A DNA stretch of 64,000 nucleotides from Bacteroidetes bacterium HGW-Bacteroidetes-5 (lineage in GTDB: Bacteria; Bacteroidota; Bacteroidia; Bacteroidales; UBA932), in NCBI GenBank assembly GCA_002842515.1, contig PHDC01000001.1, positions 310,001 through 374,000 on the forward strand, given 5' to 3'. Below the pieces are notes generated by a model that made no database searches, was not told where the DNA came from, and was given only the letters and a program-made list of their open reading frames with translations. This document shows, piece after piece, positions 33,484-42,223 of this stretch. The translations under genes were made by a program, and so were the position numbers. The first letter of the stretch is position 1, and each line of letters opens with the position of its first letter.

Positions 33484-35391
33484 TTATTTCTCCGAATCCT
33501 TGTTTTCCATCTCACTCTTAAGAGCTGCAAGTTCGCTAATGTCACCAAGTGTTGTCTTCTCAAGGTTTGCCTTTAATTTCTTAACGGCTTTTTGAGTTGA
33601 ATCTCCTTCGGTAACCCTCTCCTTTGGCTCCTCTCTTTTTTGTTCTTCAAACAATTTAGTATGTGATAAAACAATTCTCTTGGTTGTTTTGTTGAATTCA
33701 ATAACCTTAAACTCCAGTTTCTCTTCTACTTTTGCCTGAGTACCATCCTCTTTAATAATGTTCTTCTGGCTAACATAGCCTTCAACACCATAAGGGAGCG
33801 CAACAGTTGCACCTTTATCTACATAAGCGGTGATTGTTCCTTCGTGAACTGAGTTTGTAGAGAAAACTGTCTCAAATACATCCCAAGGATTTTCCTCGAG
33901 TTGTTTGTGGCCAAGGCTTAAACGGCGGTTCTCCTGATCTACTTCCAAAACAGTTACTTCCAGTGCATCTCCTACTGTAGTAAATTCAGACGGATGTTTA
34001 ATCTTCTTAGTCCAGGATAGGTCGCTAATGTGAACAAGCCCGTCTACACCCTCTTCAAGCTCTACAAAAACCCCGAAGTTTGTGAAGTTACGAACTGTAG
34101 CTGTACATTTAGCACCTACAGGATATCTCTCATTTATACTTGTCCAAGGATCACTCTTAAGTTGTTTAATTCCAAGTGACATCTTTCTTTCGTCTCTGTC
34201 AAGAGTAAGAATAACTGCCTCAACTTCGTCGCCTACTTTAAGGAAATCCTGAGCGCTGCGAAGGTGAAGTGACCAAGACATTTCAGATACGTGTATAAGA
34301 CCCTCAACACCAGGCTGAATCTCAATGAATGCTCCGTAATCTGCAATAACAACAACTTTACCTTTAACTTTGTCTCCAACCTGAAGCTCAGAGTTGAGAG
34401 AGTCCCAAGGGTGTGAACTAAGTTGTTTCAGACCAAGTGCAATACGTTTTTTGGTATCGTCAAAGTCAAGAATAACAACATTGATCTTCTCGTCAAGTTG
34501 TACAACCTCTTCCGGATGGTTAATTCTACCCCAAGATAGGTCAGTGATGTGGATAAGTCCGTCTACACCGCCAAGGTCTACAAATACTCCGTATGAGGTG
34601 ATGTTCTTAACAACACCTTCCAGAATCTGACCTTTTTCAAGTTTCCCTATGATGTCTGCTTTCTGAGCTTCAAGCTCTGCCTCAATGAGTGCCTTGTGAG
34701 ATACAACAACATTACGGAATTCGTGGTTAATCTTAACGATTTTAAACTCCATTGTTTTGTTGACATATACATCGTAATCGCGGATTGGTTTTACATCAAT
34801 CTGAGAACCGGGAAGGAATGCCTCGATGCCGAATACATCTACAATCATACCGCCTTTTGTGCGGCACTTAATGTAACCTTTAACGATTTCATCTTTTTCA
34901 AATGCCTCGTTTACCCTGTCCCAAGAGCGGAGTGAGCGTGCCTTTTTGTGAGAAAGAATAAGTTGACCTCTCTTATCCTCTGCGTTCTCTACATAAACTT
35001 CAACCTTATCGCCAACGGCCAGATCCGGGTTGTAACGGAACTCGTTTATGCTGATAACGCCTTCACTTTTGTAACCGATATTAACAATAACCTCTCTTTT
35101 GTTAAAGACTACAACTGTTCCCTCAACAACCTCATTCTCTATCACTTTGGAAAGAGTCTGACTGTACTTGTCTTCGATTACATCTTTGTCGGTGTCATAA
35201 ACATACTCTTTTTCATATGCATCCCAGTCGAATTTATCGACTGCAACAGATACATTACTTTTTCTTTTTCTGGTAGTAGCATCTACCGGTGTGGATTCAT
35301 CCTCTATGAATGCTTCCAGTTTTTCATCACTCTTTTTGATGACTTCAATTTGCTCCTCTGAATCGAGGATCTCTTTTCTCTCTTTTGTCAT
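33484..35391 (-). CDS. rpsA: 30S ribosomal protein S1
   Basis: The 635-residue protein carries six successive S1 RNA-binding repeats between about residues 85 and 590, for example GTVVVFNKREVIVNIGYKSEG, GVVKNITSYGVFVDLGGVDGLIHI and ATVRNFTNFGVFVELEEGVDGLVHI, with a charged N-terminal leader and a Lys/Glu-rich tail. S1 brings mRNA to the 30S subunit, which is important in Bacteroidota where Shine-Dalgarno sites are weak. It is longer than E. coli S1 (557), as in other Bacteroidota. It heads the rpsA-rnz-ctpA unit and has a near-ideal promoter at 35456-35487. Confidence 0.97.
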   Translation of the reverse strand: MTKERKEILDSEEQIEVIKKSDEKLEAFIEDESTPVDATTRKRKSNVSVAVDKFDWDAYEKEYVYDTDKDVIEDKYSQTLSKVIENEVVEGTVVVFNKREVIVNIGYKSEGVISINEFRYNPDLAVGDKVEVYVENAEDKRGQLILSHKKARSLRSWDRVNEAFEKDEIVKGYIKCRTKGGMIVDVFGIEAFLPGSQIDVKPIRDYDVYVNKTMEFKIVKINHEFRNVVVSHKALIEAELEAQKADIIGKLEKGQILEGVVKNITSYGVFVDLGGVDGLIHITDLSWGRINHPEEVVQLDEKINVVILDFDDTKKRIALGLKQLSSHPWDSLNSELQVGDKVKGKVVVIADYGAFIEIQPGVEGLIHVSEMSWSLHLRSAQDFLKVGDEVEAVILTLDRDERKMSLGIKQLKSDPWTSINERYPVGAKCTATVRNFTNFGVFVELEEGVDGLVHISDLSWTKKIKHPSEFTTVGDALEVTVLEVDQENRRLSLGHKQLEENPWDVFETVFSTNSVHEGTITAYVDKGATVALPYGVEGYVSQKNIIKEDGTQAKVEEKLEFKVIEFNKTTKRIVLSHTKLFEEQKREEPKERVTEGDSTQKAVKKLKANLEKTTLGDISELAALKSEMENKDSEK

Positions 35392-35455
35392 TTTTTCTTA
35401 ATTCTTTAAACTGCTAGTAGTTAGACATTATTTATAAGCCCAAAAATGGGAGCCC

Positions 35456-35487
35456 CAAAAGTAAGATTTTTTTCACAAAAAGCCAAA
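35456..35487 (-). promoter_or_regulatory. Bacteroidota-type promoter for rpsA
   Basis: On the minus strand TTTG (35487-35484) and TACTTTTG (35463-35456) match the -33/-7 consensus exactly with a 20-base spacer, 65 bases upstream of the rpsA start. Confidence 0.7.
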
Positions 35488-35507
35488 TAAAAATTATCGT
35501 TTTTGAA

Positions 35508-35538
35508 TTTGTAATATATTAAATTCCAATTATCTTTG
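35508..35538 (+). promoter_or_regulatory. Bacteroidota-type promoter for the POT transporter gene
   Basis: TTTG (35508-35511) and TATCTTTG (35531-35538) match the consensus exactly with a 19-base spacer, 22 bases before ATG 35561. It lies back to back with the rpsA promoter. Confidence 0.7.
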
Positions 35539-35560
35539 GGAACTGAACAAACTTAATAAT

Positions 35561-36850
35561 ATGGATAATCAAAAAACGGGAATTAAATCATTCCCAAAAA
35601 ACTTTTGGACAGTCATTGTGATGGAGTTCCTGGAGAGGGGATCATACTATGGCGTAATGTCTGTTCTGTCGGTTTTTCTGATACTCGGCTATGAGAGCGG
35701 CGGGCTTGGTTTCAGTAAGGAGCAGGCAGGAGCTATTTTGGGAACCATCCCCCCACTATTGTACTTTCTGCCAATAATTTCGGGAGCAATTGCAGAGAGG
35801 TACGGCTATAGGAAAGTGCTCACATTTGCATTTATTTGTATGATTCTGGGATACTCATTGACCGGGATGTCCAGCAGATATATTCTGGTTTTTTTCTCTC
35901 TTGTCATAATGGCTCTCGGAGCTGGTTTTTTTAAACCTGTGATATCGGGAACTATAGCAAGAAACACAAACGAGTCTAACTCAACTCTCGGGTTCGGTAT
36001 ATTTTACTGGTCAATAAATCTTGGTGCATTTTTATTCCCGCTTATTCTTGTACCAATTCTTAAATCCTACTCCTACAGTTATATCTTCTATATGGCTGCC
36101 ATTATCGGCTTTATACTACTTCTCATCAATATATTCATTTACAAAGAGCCCATAAGGGAGAAGAGTACCAAGAGCCTTTCAAAGGTCTTCAAAGATATGG
36201 TAATGGTAATTAAAGACTGGAGATTTATTCTAATGATCTTTCTCTACTCCGCTTTTTGGATTCTCTATTTCCAGATGTTTGGAACAGTGTTGTGGTATGT
36301 AAGAGACTATGTAGATATGACAGCACTAAACAGTGCCATAAACTCTTTTCTGGGAGTGTTCATAGATAATCCATCCTGGAAATTTGATGTTGAGCACGTT
36401 ACCGTTATAAATGCAGGGGTGATAATCGCGCTTCAGCTTTTTGTTTCGAATATTGTAAAGAGAAGCCCTGCCCTACCAACAATGATTTTCGGAATTGGAC
36501 TAGGAACAATTGGGATGGCTATTCTTGCCTTCTCATCATCTCCCTGGATCTTTATTACGGGAATTATGGTCTTTACGCTTGGCGAGATGACAACCCATCC
36601 CAAATTTATCTCATATATCGGACTCATTGCCCCGGCAGATAAAAAAGCGATCTATCTGGGATACTCATTTCTCTACGGCGTAATAGGAAGCAGTATCGGA
36701 GGTTTCCTGGGCTCTTCTCTCTATGTAAAATATGTAGATAATTTGAATCAACCACGAACTTTGTGGCTTATACTTGCCGGGATAGGAGTTGTGAGTATGG
36801 TCTCTTTAACTCTTTACAATAAGTTTATCGCCAAGAATGTCGGTAAATAG
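35561..36850 (+). CDS. POT/PTR-family proton-dependent oligopeptide transporter
   Basis: The 429-residue inner-membrane protein has about 12 hydrophobic segments of the major facilitator type. The first helix carries E22-x-x-E25-R26 (VMEFLERGSYYG), the ExxER proton-coupling motif of POT transporters, and GFFKPVISGTIAR lies in the fourth/fifth helix region. POT proteins import di- and tripeptides with protons. It is shorter than typical members (460-500), partly through compact loops. It is transcribed alone, divergently from rpsA and convergently with corA, 15 bases away. The exact peptide range cannot be inferred. Confidence 0.86.
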   Translation: MDNQKTGIKSFPKNFWTVIVMEFLERGSYYGVMSVLSVFLILGYESGGLGFSKEQAGAILGTIPPLLYFLPIISGAIAERYGYRKVLTFAFICMILGYSLTGMSSRYILVFFSLVIMALGAGFFKPVISGTIARNTNESNSTLGFGIFYWSINLGAFLFPLILVPILKSYSYSYIFYMAAIIGFILLLINIFIYKEPIREKSTKSLSKVFKDMVMVIKDWRFILMIFLYSAFWILYFQMFGTVLWYVRDYVDMTALNSAINSFLGVFIDNPSWKFDVEHVTVINAGVIIALQLFVSNIVKRSPALPTMIFGIGLGTIGMAILAFSSSPWIFITGIMVFTLGEMTTHPKFISYIGLIAPADKKAIYLGYSFLYGVIGSSIGGFLGSSLYVKYVDNLNQPRTLWLILAGIGVVSMVSLTLYNKFIAKNVGK

Positions 36851-36865
36851 TCTCCACAAGAGTGG

Positions 36866-37816
36866 CTATTTAAGCATCTTTTTGCGACGGAAAAGTATAG
36901 AGACAGTTACAACCGTAACCATCATTATGAGCATAATAAGGGCAAAATCTATTGCTCCTCCCAATAATGGGAGCTCTACATTCATACCGTAAATACTGGC
37001 AATCACCGTTGGTGGCATAAAGAGTAACGAAACAAATGTAAAGATCTTCATAATACGGTTCTGCTCCAGGTTGATTAACCCCAGAACAGTATTCTGCATA
37101 TACTCCAGCCTCTCAAAACTGAAGTTGGTGTGATTAATAAGAGAGTTAACGTCTTTGATTAGAACATTGAGTTTTGGGAAGACGTCTCTCGGAAACTTGT
37201 CACTTTTTAAAATACTAGAGATCATTCGTTGTTTATCTACAATGTTCTCTCTAACCAACATTGTGTTCTCCTGAAGCTGGTTGATGTCCAGAATGAACTC
37301 CTCACCCATCTGTCCTCCGTGACCCACCTTTCTGCTGAACTGAGCTATCTCTTTTGACATCAACTCTATCATATCGGCATCCAGGTCGATTCTATTCTCA
37401 AGAATTCCTATTAAAATGTGGTATCCTGTAGGCATTGTCCTGTAGTTTGCCAACAGTCTTCTCTGTAAATCTGTAAAACTTCTTAGTGGAACGTGTCTTA
37501 TAGATACTATAATCCCCTCGCAAAGAATAAAGGAGACCGCCTCCATAGTGTAGTCATCCGGACCGGGAATTAAAAAGTTTGTGTTTATGAATATGGTGGT
37601 TTCACTCTCGGAGTATCTTGATGAGCTCTCAATCTCCTCTGCCTGTGCCCTGCTTTGAAGAGTAGTGTTAAGATATGACTCTATCCCCCTCTTCTCCTCG
37701 CCTGTTGGAGATGTGAGATCTATCCAGAGTATGTCGTCGTAGCCAAGCCTGTCCAAAGCACTTAGCTCATCGGTGGTTACCAGCTGTCCCTTATGTTTGT
37801 AAAATATTTCGAGCAT
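36866..37816 (-). CDS. corA: CorA-family magnesium/cobalt transporter
   Basis: The 316-residue protein has an N-terminal cytoplasmic alpha/beta domain, a long stalk helix (about 150-255, coiled-coil rich) and two C-terminal membrane helices with the family selectivity motif G277-M278-N279 (ASIYGMNVELP) between them. The C-terminus is basic (RRKKMLK). CorA forms pentameric channels for Mg2+, some for Co2+ or Ni2+. It is last in the long minus-strand run after mqnA (60-base gap) and may have its own promoter. Convergent with the POT transporter. Confidence 0.92.
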   Translation of the reverse strand: MLEIFYKHKGQLVTTDELSALDRLGYDDILWIDLTSPTGEEKRGIESYLNTTLQSRAQAEEIESSSRYSESETTIFINTNFLIPGPDDYTMEAVSFILCEGIIVSIRHVPLRSFTDLQRRLLANYRTMPTGYHILIGILENRIDLDADMIELMSKEIAQFSRKVGHGGQMGEEFILDINQLQENTMLVRENIVDKQRMISSILKSDKFPRDVFPKLNVLIKDVNSLINHTNFSFERLEYMQNTVLGLINLEQNRIMKIFTFVSLLFMPPTVIASIYGMNVELPLLGGAIDFALIMLIMMVTVVTVSILFRRKKMLK

Positions 37817-37876
37817 AAATTGATCCGTTTAATGGTTTGTAATTTACTTCGGATTGCCCCGGAACAGGGCGTAAAA

Positions 37877-38644
37877 TTAGCCAAACCATCGGACCTTTGA
37901 CTTCATCTCTTCCAGAGCAAGACTCCAGAACTCTGAGAGTCCCTCGCGTTTATCGGGGCTGAGATTGAAGGAAATATTGTTTTTAAGATATTTGTAAGCA
38001 AATGTGTAATCAAAAATATGCGGGAGTGTTCGCAGAGAGTTCTCTATATTATCCAAGCCAAAAGCAAGAGCATCATTGAACTCCTTAATGAAAGAGTCCT
38101 CCAGTTTTCGGTTAGATGTCCAACAGGCAAAAACAAAAGGTAATCTCCTGAATTTTATCCACTCCTCTGCCAAATCGTAAACAAAGCGAAACTTATCGGC
38201 ATATAAAAGAGCCTTGTCACCAATTAAAATATATGATTTACCAGTATCTATCTCGCTCTTTGATGCCTCAAACGGAGAGTATGAAGGGTCTATTTTCCAA
38301 TGGTTTCTGAACAGAATCCTGGACAACATTACAGAAGTTCTGGACTCACTGTCCAGATAGACCTTCTCAATATCTTTGACCTCAACTCCGCTGCAAAGCA
38401 AAACGCTGGCCACTTTACCATCAGCACCGATACAGTAATCCGAAATAATGTTGTTAACACCGATTTGAGGAATAACTGCAGACGGAACAATACCTATATC
38501 TACCCTTCCCTCTATAAGATCCCTTGCAGATGCCTCGGGGGTAGAGAGGGTAAGCTCTATCTTCTCGTAAACAGGATGGTTCATCAAACCGTAAACGAAA
38601 GGAAGAGTATTAAGATAGGATATGGCCGATACACGAATGAGCAT
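37877..38644 (-). CDS. mqnA: Menaquinone biosynthesis protein MqnA (chorismate dehydratase)
   Basis: The 255-residue protein is of the MqnA/MqnD periplasmic-binding fold: RVSAISYLNTLPFVYGL at the start, ARDLIEGRVDIGIVPSAVIPQ around 45-65, and LAEEWIKFRRLPFVFACW around 145-165. MqnA dehydrates chorismate to 3-enolpyruvylbenzoate, the first step of the futalosine route to menaquinone. Length and motifs fit MqnA better than MqnD. It lies 37 bases after mntP. The other futalosine genes (mqnB-mqnE) are not in this window, so the pathway is inferred from one enzyme. Confidence 0.88.
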   Translation of the reverse strand: MLIRVSAISYLNTLPFVYGLMNHPVYEKIELTLSTPEASARDLIEGRVDIGIVPSAVIPQIGVNNIISDYCIGADGKVASVLLCSGVEVKDIEKVYLDSESRTSVMLSRILFRNHWKIDPSYSPFEASKSEIDTGKSYILIGDKALLYADKFRFVYDLAEEWIKFRRLPFVFACWTSNRKLEDSFIKEFNDALAFGLDNIENSLRTLPHIFDYTFAYKYLKNNISFNLSPDKREGLSEFWSLALEEMKSKVRWFG

Positions 38645-38681
38645 TTAAAAGGAATTAAGGTACATTTTGCCGTGCGCAAAG

Positions 38682-39260
38682 TTAAGATAAAATATCCAGA
38701 TGCTCAATCAAAATTTTCAGTCCGAGGGATAAGAGTATAATACCTCCCAAAATCATTGCTCTGGTTCCGGCAGCAGATCCTAAAAATCTGCCCCATTTTA
38801 GCCCTACTGCAGATGCTGCCGCTGTTACCATAGCAACCGTAAGCCATATCAGAAAAAGTCTGTCCGGGGTGATAGATATCAGAGCTAAAGATATCCCTAC
38901 GGCAAAAGCATCAATGCTGGTAGCAAATGAAACAACAGCAAGAGAGCGGTTGTTGGTGATGTCTATGCAGGGCTTATCTGTTTCAGTGCTTTTAAAACCG
39001 TCAAAGATCATCTTAATTCCTATGTATGCGAGAAGGGAGAATGCTATCCAATGGTCTAATGCAGATACATACTCCAAAACCTTGTACCCCAAAAGCCACC
39101 CCAGCAGTATGAAGCCAGATTGAAAGATTGCAAAACCGGATACAATCTTCAGAAATTTAACTCTTTTAATCTGAGGAAGTGATATACCGCAAGAGAGTGA
39201 TACCGCAAAAGTATCAAAGCTCAGCCCGGAAGCTAAAAGCAGTATGGAGAGAAAAGTCAT
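38682..39260 (-). CDS. mntP: MntP-family manganese efflux pump
   Basis: The 192-residue protein has six hydrophobic segments arranged as two repeats of three, with the conserved aspartates in the first and fourth segments (GLSFDTFAVSLSCGI and ATSIDAFAVGISLAL). This is the MntP/YebN family, which exports Mn2+ across the inner membrane. Length matches E. coli MntP (188). In some bacteria it is controlled by the yybP-ykoY manganese riboswitch; none is evident in the seven bases between it and the symporter gene. Part of the minus-strand run, with no clear functional tie to its neighbours. Confidence 0.9.
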   Translation of the reverse strand: MTFLSILLLASGLSFDTFAVSLSCGISLPQIKRVKFLKIVSGFAIFQSGFILLGWLLGYKVLEYVSALDHWIAFSLLAYIGIKMIFDGFKSTETDKPCIDITNNRSLAVVSFATSIDAFAVGISLALISITPDRLFLIWLTVAMVTAAASAVGLKWGRFLGSAAGTRAMILGGIILLSLGLKILIEHLDILS

Positions 39261-39267
39261 TACAACT

Positions 39268-40758
39268 CTACCTCTTCACCCTCAAAAGATACATTCCTAA
39301 GAATGTGAGAAGTCCGTTTACAATTAGAATTGTAAACCCGAAACCAAATCCCAGCATATCTTTTCCGACTGTGTCCAACACATAGCAAATCAGGGGAGAT
39401 GCTATTGCAACAAATGGTATGAACTTATCCTTTACCTGATACTTTGTGAGCAGGCCGAAGAAGAAGAGTCCTAATAGCGGTCCGTAGGTGTAGGCTGCCA
39501 ACAGATAGACAAGATCAATTATTGCCTGTTTATTTACAATGTGGAGAATCACAATTATTATAAAGAAGAGAAAGGCAAAACCGGCGTGGGCCATCTGACG
39601 AATTCTCTTTTTTCTAATCTCTGTCAGATCTGTTCTGCTGTTAAAACCTACAAAATCTATACAGAAAGATGTCGTAAGGGATGTAAGCGCCCCTCCTGCA
39701 CTTGGATATGATGCTGATATAAGACCTATTATAAAGAAGAGACCTACTCCAAGACCCAGATATTGGCTTGCGATTGTAGGGAAGAGTTTGTCTGTTTGTG
39801 CTTTTGTAAATATACCCTCGGTATCTGCAAGACCTATTCCCTCCATACCTCCGAGCTTACTGCTCACAAAAATTGCCAATACAGCACCCAACAGAAGAAA
39901 GAAGTAGTTTACCACTACTATCGTAACGCTGGTAGTATATACATTTTTTTGGGCCTCTTTAATGTTTTTACACGACAGGTTTTTCTGCATCATCTCCTGA
40001 TCTAATCCTGTCATTACAATAGTAATGAATATACCTGCAATGAACTGCTTAATTGCATTTGTACCGTGACTCCACTCCCAGTCCAGCCAACCGGAGAAGG
40101 TAGATTTTCTTACCTCGGTGAGCATCTCTCCAACACTCCAGTCCATAGCTCTTGCAATTGAGAATATGGTAAGGAAGACAGCAAGAAGCATAAATGTTGT
40201 CTGGAGAACATCTGTCCAGATGATAGTCTTTACACCACCCCTGAATGTATACAGGAAAATAAGGAACATAAATATAAATGCTACTACCCAAAATGGCACT
40301 GACCCTTCCGGAAGGAATGTGTGAAGAACCAGAACAACCACAAAAATCCTTACTGCTGCACCTAAGATCCTGGATACCATAAATACAGATGCTCCGGTTT
40401 TATATGAATAAAAGCCAAACCTCTTCTCAAGATAGGTATAGATAGAGGTGAGGTTCATCTTGTAATATAACGGAATAAGCACTTTGGCTATAACCATATA
40501 ACCAAGAAGGAAACCCAGAACCAGAGGCATATAGTAAAAATTCTGGTTTAACACATTACCGGGAACAGATATAAATGTAACTCCGGATATTGATGTCCCA
40601 ACCATTCCGTATGCAACAATATACCAAGGAGATTTTTTATTCCCAAGAAAATATGAGCCCATATCTGCCTTTCTGGAGGTTAACCACGATACAAAAAACA
40701 GCAAAGCTGTGTAGAGTGTAAAGGCTATTAAAAGCCACGATAGCGGAAATTGATGCAT
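39268..40758 (-). CDS. Sodium:solute symporter (SSS family)
   Basis: The 496-residue inner-membrane protein has about 13 hydrophobic segments and SSS features: SRKADMGSYFLGNKKSPWYIVAYGMVGTSISGVTFISVPG near the start, a GLDQEMMQKNLSCKNIKEAQ block in the middle (about 250-270), and an ASYPSAGGALTSLTTS segment around 345-365. It uses the sodium gradient to import a small solute. The substrate cannot be read from the sequence; sodium symporters act on sugars, sialic acid, proline and others. Its place two genes after murQ and the sugar kinase makes N-acetylmuramate or another amino sugar a plausible cargo. It starts 12 bases after recR. Confidence 0.88.
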   Translation of the reverse strand: MHQFPLSWLLIAFTLYTALLFFVSWLTSRKADMGSYFLGNKKSPWYIVAYGMVGTSISGVTFISVPGNVLNQNFYYMPLVLGFLLGYMVIAKVLIPLYYKMNLTSIYTYLEKRFGFYSYKTGASVFMVSRILGAAVRIFVVVLVLHTFLPEGSVPFWVVAFIFMFLIFLYTFRGGVKTIIWTDVLQTTFMLLAVFLTIFSIARAMDWSVGEMLTEVRKSTFSGWLDWEWSHGTNAIKQFIAGIFITIVMTGLDQEMMQKNLSCKNIKEAQKNVYTTSVTIVVVNYFFLLLGAVLAIFVSSKLGGMEGIGLADTEGIFTKAQTDKLFPTIASQYLGLGVGLFFIIGLISASYPSAGGALTSLTTSFCIDFVGFNSRTDLTEIRKKRIRQMAHAGFAFLFFIIIVILHIVNKQAIIDLVYLLAAYTYGPLLGLFFFGLLTKYQVKDKFIPFVAIASPLICYVLDTVGKDMLGFGFGFTILIVNGLLTFLGMYLLRVKR

Positions 40759-40770
40759 AATATTTTATTT

Positions 40771-41394
40771 TTACTGATTTACTGGTATAAATGGCTGTCT
40801 GTTAGTTATTGATCTGCCTAGGGTAACTTCGTCGGTGAACTCAAGTTCATCTCCGAAACCTACACCTCTTGCAATAGTGCTCACCTTTATCGGGAATCTG
40901 CCGATCTTTTTATAAATATAATATGATGTGGTCTCTCCCTCCATTGTTGTGCTCAGAGCAAGGAAAACCTCCTCAACTGAGCCGCTTTCAACTCTGTTTA
41001 CCAATGAGTCAATTGAGAGATCAGATGGAGATACTCCATCCATTGGGGAGATTATCCCGCCAAGAACGTGGTACACCCCTTTGAACTCGCCGGTATTCTC
41101 GATACTTAGGACATCCCTGATACTCTCCACAACACAAACAAGAGAGGAGTCCCTTCTGTTGTCACTACAAACGGAACATATGGGTGTGTCGGATATCATA
41201 TTGCAAATAGAGCAATATTTTATCTCCTCTCTCATCCTTATTATTGCCTTTGAAAACCTCTCTACATTTTCTTTGGGTTGATTAAGCAGATGAAGCGCAA
41301 ACCTCAACGCACTCTTGCGACCAATTCCGGGCAGGGCTGTAAGCTCCTCTACAGCATTGGATAACAGTGAAGATGAGAGATTGTTTCTAAACAT
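40771..41394 (-). CDS. recR: Recombination protein RecR
   Basis: The 207-residue protein shows an N-terminal helix-hairpin-helix (LTALPGIGRKSALRFALHLL), a C4 zinc finger (C61, C64, C73, C76 in CSICNMISDTPICSVC), a TOPRIM domain (SLVCVVESIRDVLSIE..GVYHVLGGIISPMDG) and a C-terminal GVGFGDELEFTDEVTLGRS tail. RecR forms a ring that, with RecO, loads RecA at gapped DNA. Length is typical (about 200). It sits between murQ and the symporter with gaps of about 12 bases, so it appears to be carried in the same transcript. Confidence 0.96.
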   Translation of the reverse strand: MFRNNLSSSLLSNAVEELTALPGIGRKSALRFALHLLNQPKENVERFSKAIIRMREEIKYCSICNMISDTPICSVCSDNRRDSSLVCVVESIRDVLSIENTGEFKGVYHVLGGIISPMDGVSPSDLSIDSLVNRVESGSVEEVFLALSTTMEGETTSYYIYKKIGRFPIKVSTIARGVGFGDELEFTDEVTLGRSITNRQPFIPVNQ

Positions 41395-41406
41395 TTCTAT
41401 TGGCTG

Positions 41407-42219
41407 TTATTGCTGATTTTTAAAGAAATCTACACCCTTTCTAACCGAACCGTGGGTGAGAAGCAGCTCTTTTGCCTGATCATAATCTGTAATCCCGGCC
41501 TCGTCCATTATCATTCTGGTTCCCCTATCCACCAATTTTGCATTCGTAAGCTGCATATCTACCATCTTATTCCCTTTAACGTGACCAAGCCTAACCATTG
41601 CAGATGTGGTAATCATATTAAGAACCAGCTTCTGGGCAGTTCCCGCTTTCATTCTGGTACTGCCGGTTACAAACTCCGGGCCTACCACCGCCTCAATTGG
41701 AATATCGACCTCTGCAGCCAAAGGGCTGTTTGGGTTACAGGTAACACACGCAGTGAGGATACCTCTTGCCCGGGCCTCTTTAACAGCACCGATAACATAA
41801 GGTGTGGTCCCGGAAGCAGCAATCCCCACAACAATATCGTCATTGTCTACACCATACTGCTGCATATCGTTCCATCCACCCTCCCAACTGTCTTCCGCAG
41901 CCTCTACGGCTCTTCTTATAGCTTTATCGCCTCCTGCAATAAGACCTATAACCAAATCAAAAGGGGCTCCAAATGTTGGCGGAATCTCCGATGCGTCAAG
42001 GATTCCCAGTCGTCCGCTGGTTCCTGCTCCCAAATAGAAAAGTCGCCCTCCCCTTGAGATTCTCTCCACAATACCGTCTACAAGTTTCTCTATCTGAGGT
42101 ATGCACCGCTCAACGGCCATTGGAACTGTCTTATCTTCGTTATTTATATTAATCAGAAGTTCCAGCGTGGACATCTTGTCCAGGTGATTATAATTTGATG
42201 ATTGTTCTGTAACTCTCAT
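41407..42219 (-). CDS. murQ: N-acetylmuramic acid 6-phosphate etherase MurQ
   Basis: From ATG 42219 the product has 270 residues, starting MRVTEQSSNYNHLDKMSTLELL, the family's usual N-terminus, four bases after the upstream stop. An earlier in-frame ATG at 42258 lies inside the kinase gene and is rejected. The SIS fold is clear: RLFYLGAGTSGRLGILDASEIPPTFG, AAEDSWEGGWNDMQ, and EVDIPIEAVVGPEFVTGSTRMKAGTAQKLVLNM. MurQ cleaves the lactyl ether of MurNAc-6-phosphate to GlcNAc-6-phosphate, the committed step of cell-wall sugar recycling. It directly follows a BadF-type sugar kinase, which could make its substrate. Confidence 0.96.
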   Translation of the reverse strand: MRVTEQSSNYNHLDKMSTLELLININNEDKTVPMAVERCIPQIEKLVDGIVERISRGGRLFYLGAGTSGRLGILDASEIPPTFGAPFDLVIGLIAGGDKAIRRAVEAAEDSWEGGWNDMQQYGVDNDDIVVGIAASGTTPYVIGAVKEARARGILTACVTCNPNSPLAAEVDIPIEAVVGPEFVTGSTRMKAGTAQKLVLNMITTSAMVRLGHVKGNKMVDMQLTNAKLVDRGTRMIMDEAGITDYDQAKELLLTHGSVRKGVDFFKNQQ

Positions 42220-42223
42220 TGGA

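Noticed and set aside
34948..35361. Plus-strand open frame (137 codons) opposite rpsA
   Set aside because: It is the complement of the S1 repeats; no start context, no family and low-complexity hydrophobic translation.
36851..36865. Bidirectional terminator between the POT and corA genes
   Set aside because: Only a four-base CCAC/GTGG stem with a short loop can form; too weak to call.
41410..42057. A 215-codon plus-strand open frame opposite murQ
   Set aside because: It is antisense to murQ, whose SIS motifs and operon position are clear; its translation (Cys/His/Ser-rich, no domain) looks like a shadow of the codon pattern.
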